From an uncultured Clostridia bacterium (GTDB lineage: Bacteria > Bacillota > Clostridia > TANB77 > CAG-508), in contig CATLGL010000073.1 of the NCBI GenBank assembly GCA_949935895.1, positions 1 to 7,882 of the forward strand: a DNA stretch of 7,882 nucleotides, in the 5' to 3' direction. The notes below the pieces were generated by a model. It ran no database searches and had not been told where the DNA came from. It worked only from the letters and a program-made list of their open reading frames with translations. The position numbers and the translations under genes were made by a program. Numbering within the stretch: the first letter of the stretch is position 1; each line of letters starts with the position of its first letter. Positions 6,905 through 7,882 of the stretch are shown here, in pieces.

Positions 6905-7819
6905 TTTATTTCCTCCAAAATTGCTTCAATATTTTTTTTCATTTCTTCTCCGTGCTTCTAACCATATCGTTTGCTTATTCTTTCGGAACCAAGTTAGTTG
7001 GCGTTTAGCATATCTTCTTGTTTCTTGTTTTATTTTTTGGATTGCTTCTTCTTTTGTTACTATTCCATCCAAAAATTGCTTAATTTCTTTATATCCTAAT
7101 GCTTGCATTGCAGTAGGATATTTTTTATATTTTTGTAATATTTCTTGTACCTCTTCAATAAGCCCTTGTTTTATCATAATGTCAACACGTTCTTCAATCC
7201 TATGATATAACTTCTGTCGGTCCATGTTAAGACAAAATACATGATAATCATATGGAATTTCTTGTTTTCTTGATTCTATTTCTTGTTCTGTTTTTGTTTT
7301 TCCTGTTTGGTGATATACTTCTAATACTCTTAAAATCCTTTTTTGATCTTTTAGACTAATACGTTCCATTGCTTTTGGATCAATTTTTTTTGCTTCTTTA
7401 TATAGTGTTTCCAATCCTTCTGTTTTTACTCTATTTGTTAAATGTTTTCGGTAATTTTCATCAATTTTTATTTCTGGATAATCGATATGATAAATAAGTG
7501 CATCAATATATAATCCTGTACCTCCAACTATAATTGGAATTTTTCCTTTTTGTATAATATCCTCAATTGCTTGAAGTGCCCCTTTTTTATACTCTGCTAC
7601 ACTATATCGTTTACTTGGTAATACAAAATCCATCATATAATGCTTAATCCCCTGCATTTCTTCTTTTGTTGGTTTTGCACTCCCAATATTCATATCCTGA
7701 TAAATTTGCATTGAATCTGCAGAAACAATTTCTCCATTTACTTTTTTTGCAAGTTCAATTGATAATGCTGTTTTTCCAGATGCTGTTGGACCACATATTA
7801 CTATTACTTTTGCCTTCAT
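6901..7819 (-). CDS. miaA: tRNA dimethylallyltransferase MiaA, with a C-terminal +1 shift at CGG
   Basis: Adds a dimethylallyl group to N6 of A37 in tRNAs that read UNN codons, strengthening codon pairing and frame keeping. It shows the P-loop G-P-T-A-S-G-K-T (10-17), D-S-M-Q-I-Y (35-40), G-G-T-G-L-Y (99-104) and the C-terminal R-R-Y-A-K-R-Q-L-T-W-F block. The ATG at 7819 is preferred over a TTG at 7828 because AAGGAG lies 9 nt before the ATG and directly touches the TTG. Unshifted reading ends at 6926 with a basic tail (A-R-R-R-N-E-K-K-Y, 297 residues). Skipping the C of CGG at 6952 gives A-G-E-E-M-K-K-N-I-E-A-I-L-E-E-I-N, an amphipathic helix, 305 residues, close to the family's usual length. 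That stop overlaps the start of the next gene as TTGA. Confidence 0.93.
6949..6952 (-). other. +1 shift site CGGA near the miaA C-terminus
   Basis: The zero frame reads GCA-CGG-AGA and stops after seven further codons. Skipping the C gives GGA-GAA-GAA-ATG and a 16-residue helical tail ending in TGA at 6903-6901. This site breaks no domain, so it is less certain than the other three, but the same rule predicts it. Confidence 0.75.
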
Positions 7820-7828
7820 GTCTCCCAA

Positions 7829-7834
7829 CTCCTT
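7829..7834 (-). promoter_or_regulatory. Ribosome binding site that fixes the miaA start
   Basis: AAGGAG with a 9-nt spacer to the ATG at 7819; it abuts the alternative TTG at 7828, which is therefore unlikely to be the start. Confidence 0.65.
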
Positions 7835-7841
7835 ATTACTT

Positions 7842-7882
7842 CTATTTTGTAATACTATTTAGCAAACCAATTTCAAAGTCTT
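7842..7882 (-). CDS. Possible last codons of an upstream gene
   Basis: One minus-strand frame is open from the window edge for 12 codons (D-F-E-I-G-L-L-N-S-I-T-K) and ends in TAG at 7844-7842, 22 nt before the miaA ATG. This would fit an operon partner upstream of miaA, but 12 codons are too few to identify a protein, and another frame also ends here (K-T-L-K-L-V-C). Confidence 0.25.
   Translation of the reverse strand, partial: DFEIGLLNSITK

Noticed and set aside
1675..6952. Systematic sequencing or assembly error as the full explanation of the four frame changes
   Set aside because: Not excluded, but a sequence-driven miscall should fall in any codon phase and also give errors elsewhere. 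All four are in the same phase, all give Gly, none is in a homopolymer, and many other GGA/GGT codons in similar contexts are intact. Raw reads would settle it.
1675..6952. CGG reassigned to another single amino acid, as known in some Firmicutes (Trp or Gln)
   Set aside because: A three-base reassignment would keep the original frame, and in all four places that frame reaches a stop within nine codons while the protein continues in +1.

Overview
The window is AT-rich, and every convincing gene lies on the minus strand. SepF, DivIVA, an FtsK/SpoIIIE translocase with a separate small coiled-coil gene beside it, AGGAGG-type ribosome binding sites and sigma-A promoters point to a low-GC Gram-positive bacterium, most likely a member of the Clostridia. 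The species cannot be read from the window.

In transcription order (high to low coordinates) it holds: perhaps the last codons of an unknown gene (7842-7882); miaA (tRNA isopentenyltransferase); a HlyD-like membrane adaptor coupled to miaA; sepF with its own promoter; divIVA, closed by a strong terminator; rsmD with its own promoter, followed 3 nt later by a small coiled-coil protein and a terminator; ftsK with its own promoter; and an unrecognised gene that runs off the left edge. The theme is division-site assembly (SepF, DivIVA), chromosome translocation (FtsK), and tRNA and rRNA modification (MiaA, RsmD).

The main result concerns decoding. Three genes (ftsK twice, the HlyD-like gene once, miaA once) need a +1 frame change, and all four changes fall on the same codon, CGG. 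In each, skipping the C lets the ribosome read GGA or GGT (Gly) and continue in the correct protein. I looked at every CGG trinucleotide on the coding strand. The only ones in the zero frame of a gene are these four; the others are out of frame or between genes. CGG is never used here as an ordinary arginine codon, whereas CGT, CGC and CGA are. In FtsK one shift restores the invariant Walker A glycine, so a failure would destroy an important protein. The simplest reading is that this organism has no tRNA for CGG and decodes CGGN as glycine with a +1 shift, either by skipping C or by a four-base codon. Systematic sequencing error is the main alternative; the constant codon phase and constant Gly outcome argue against it.
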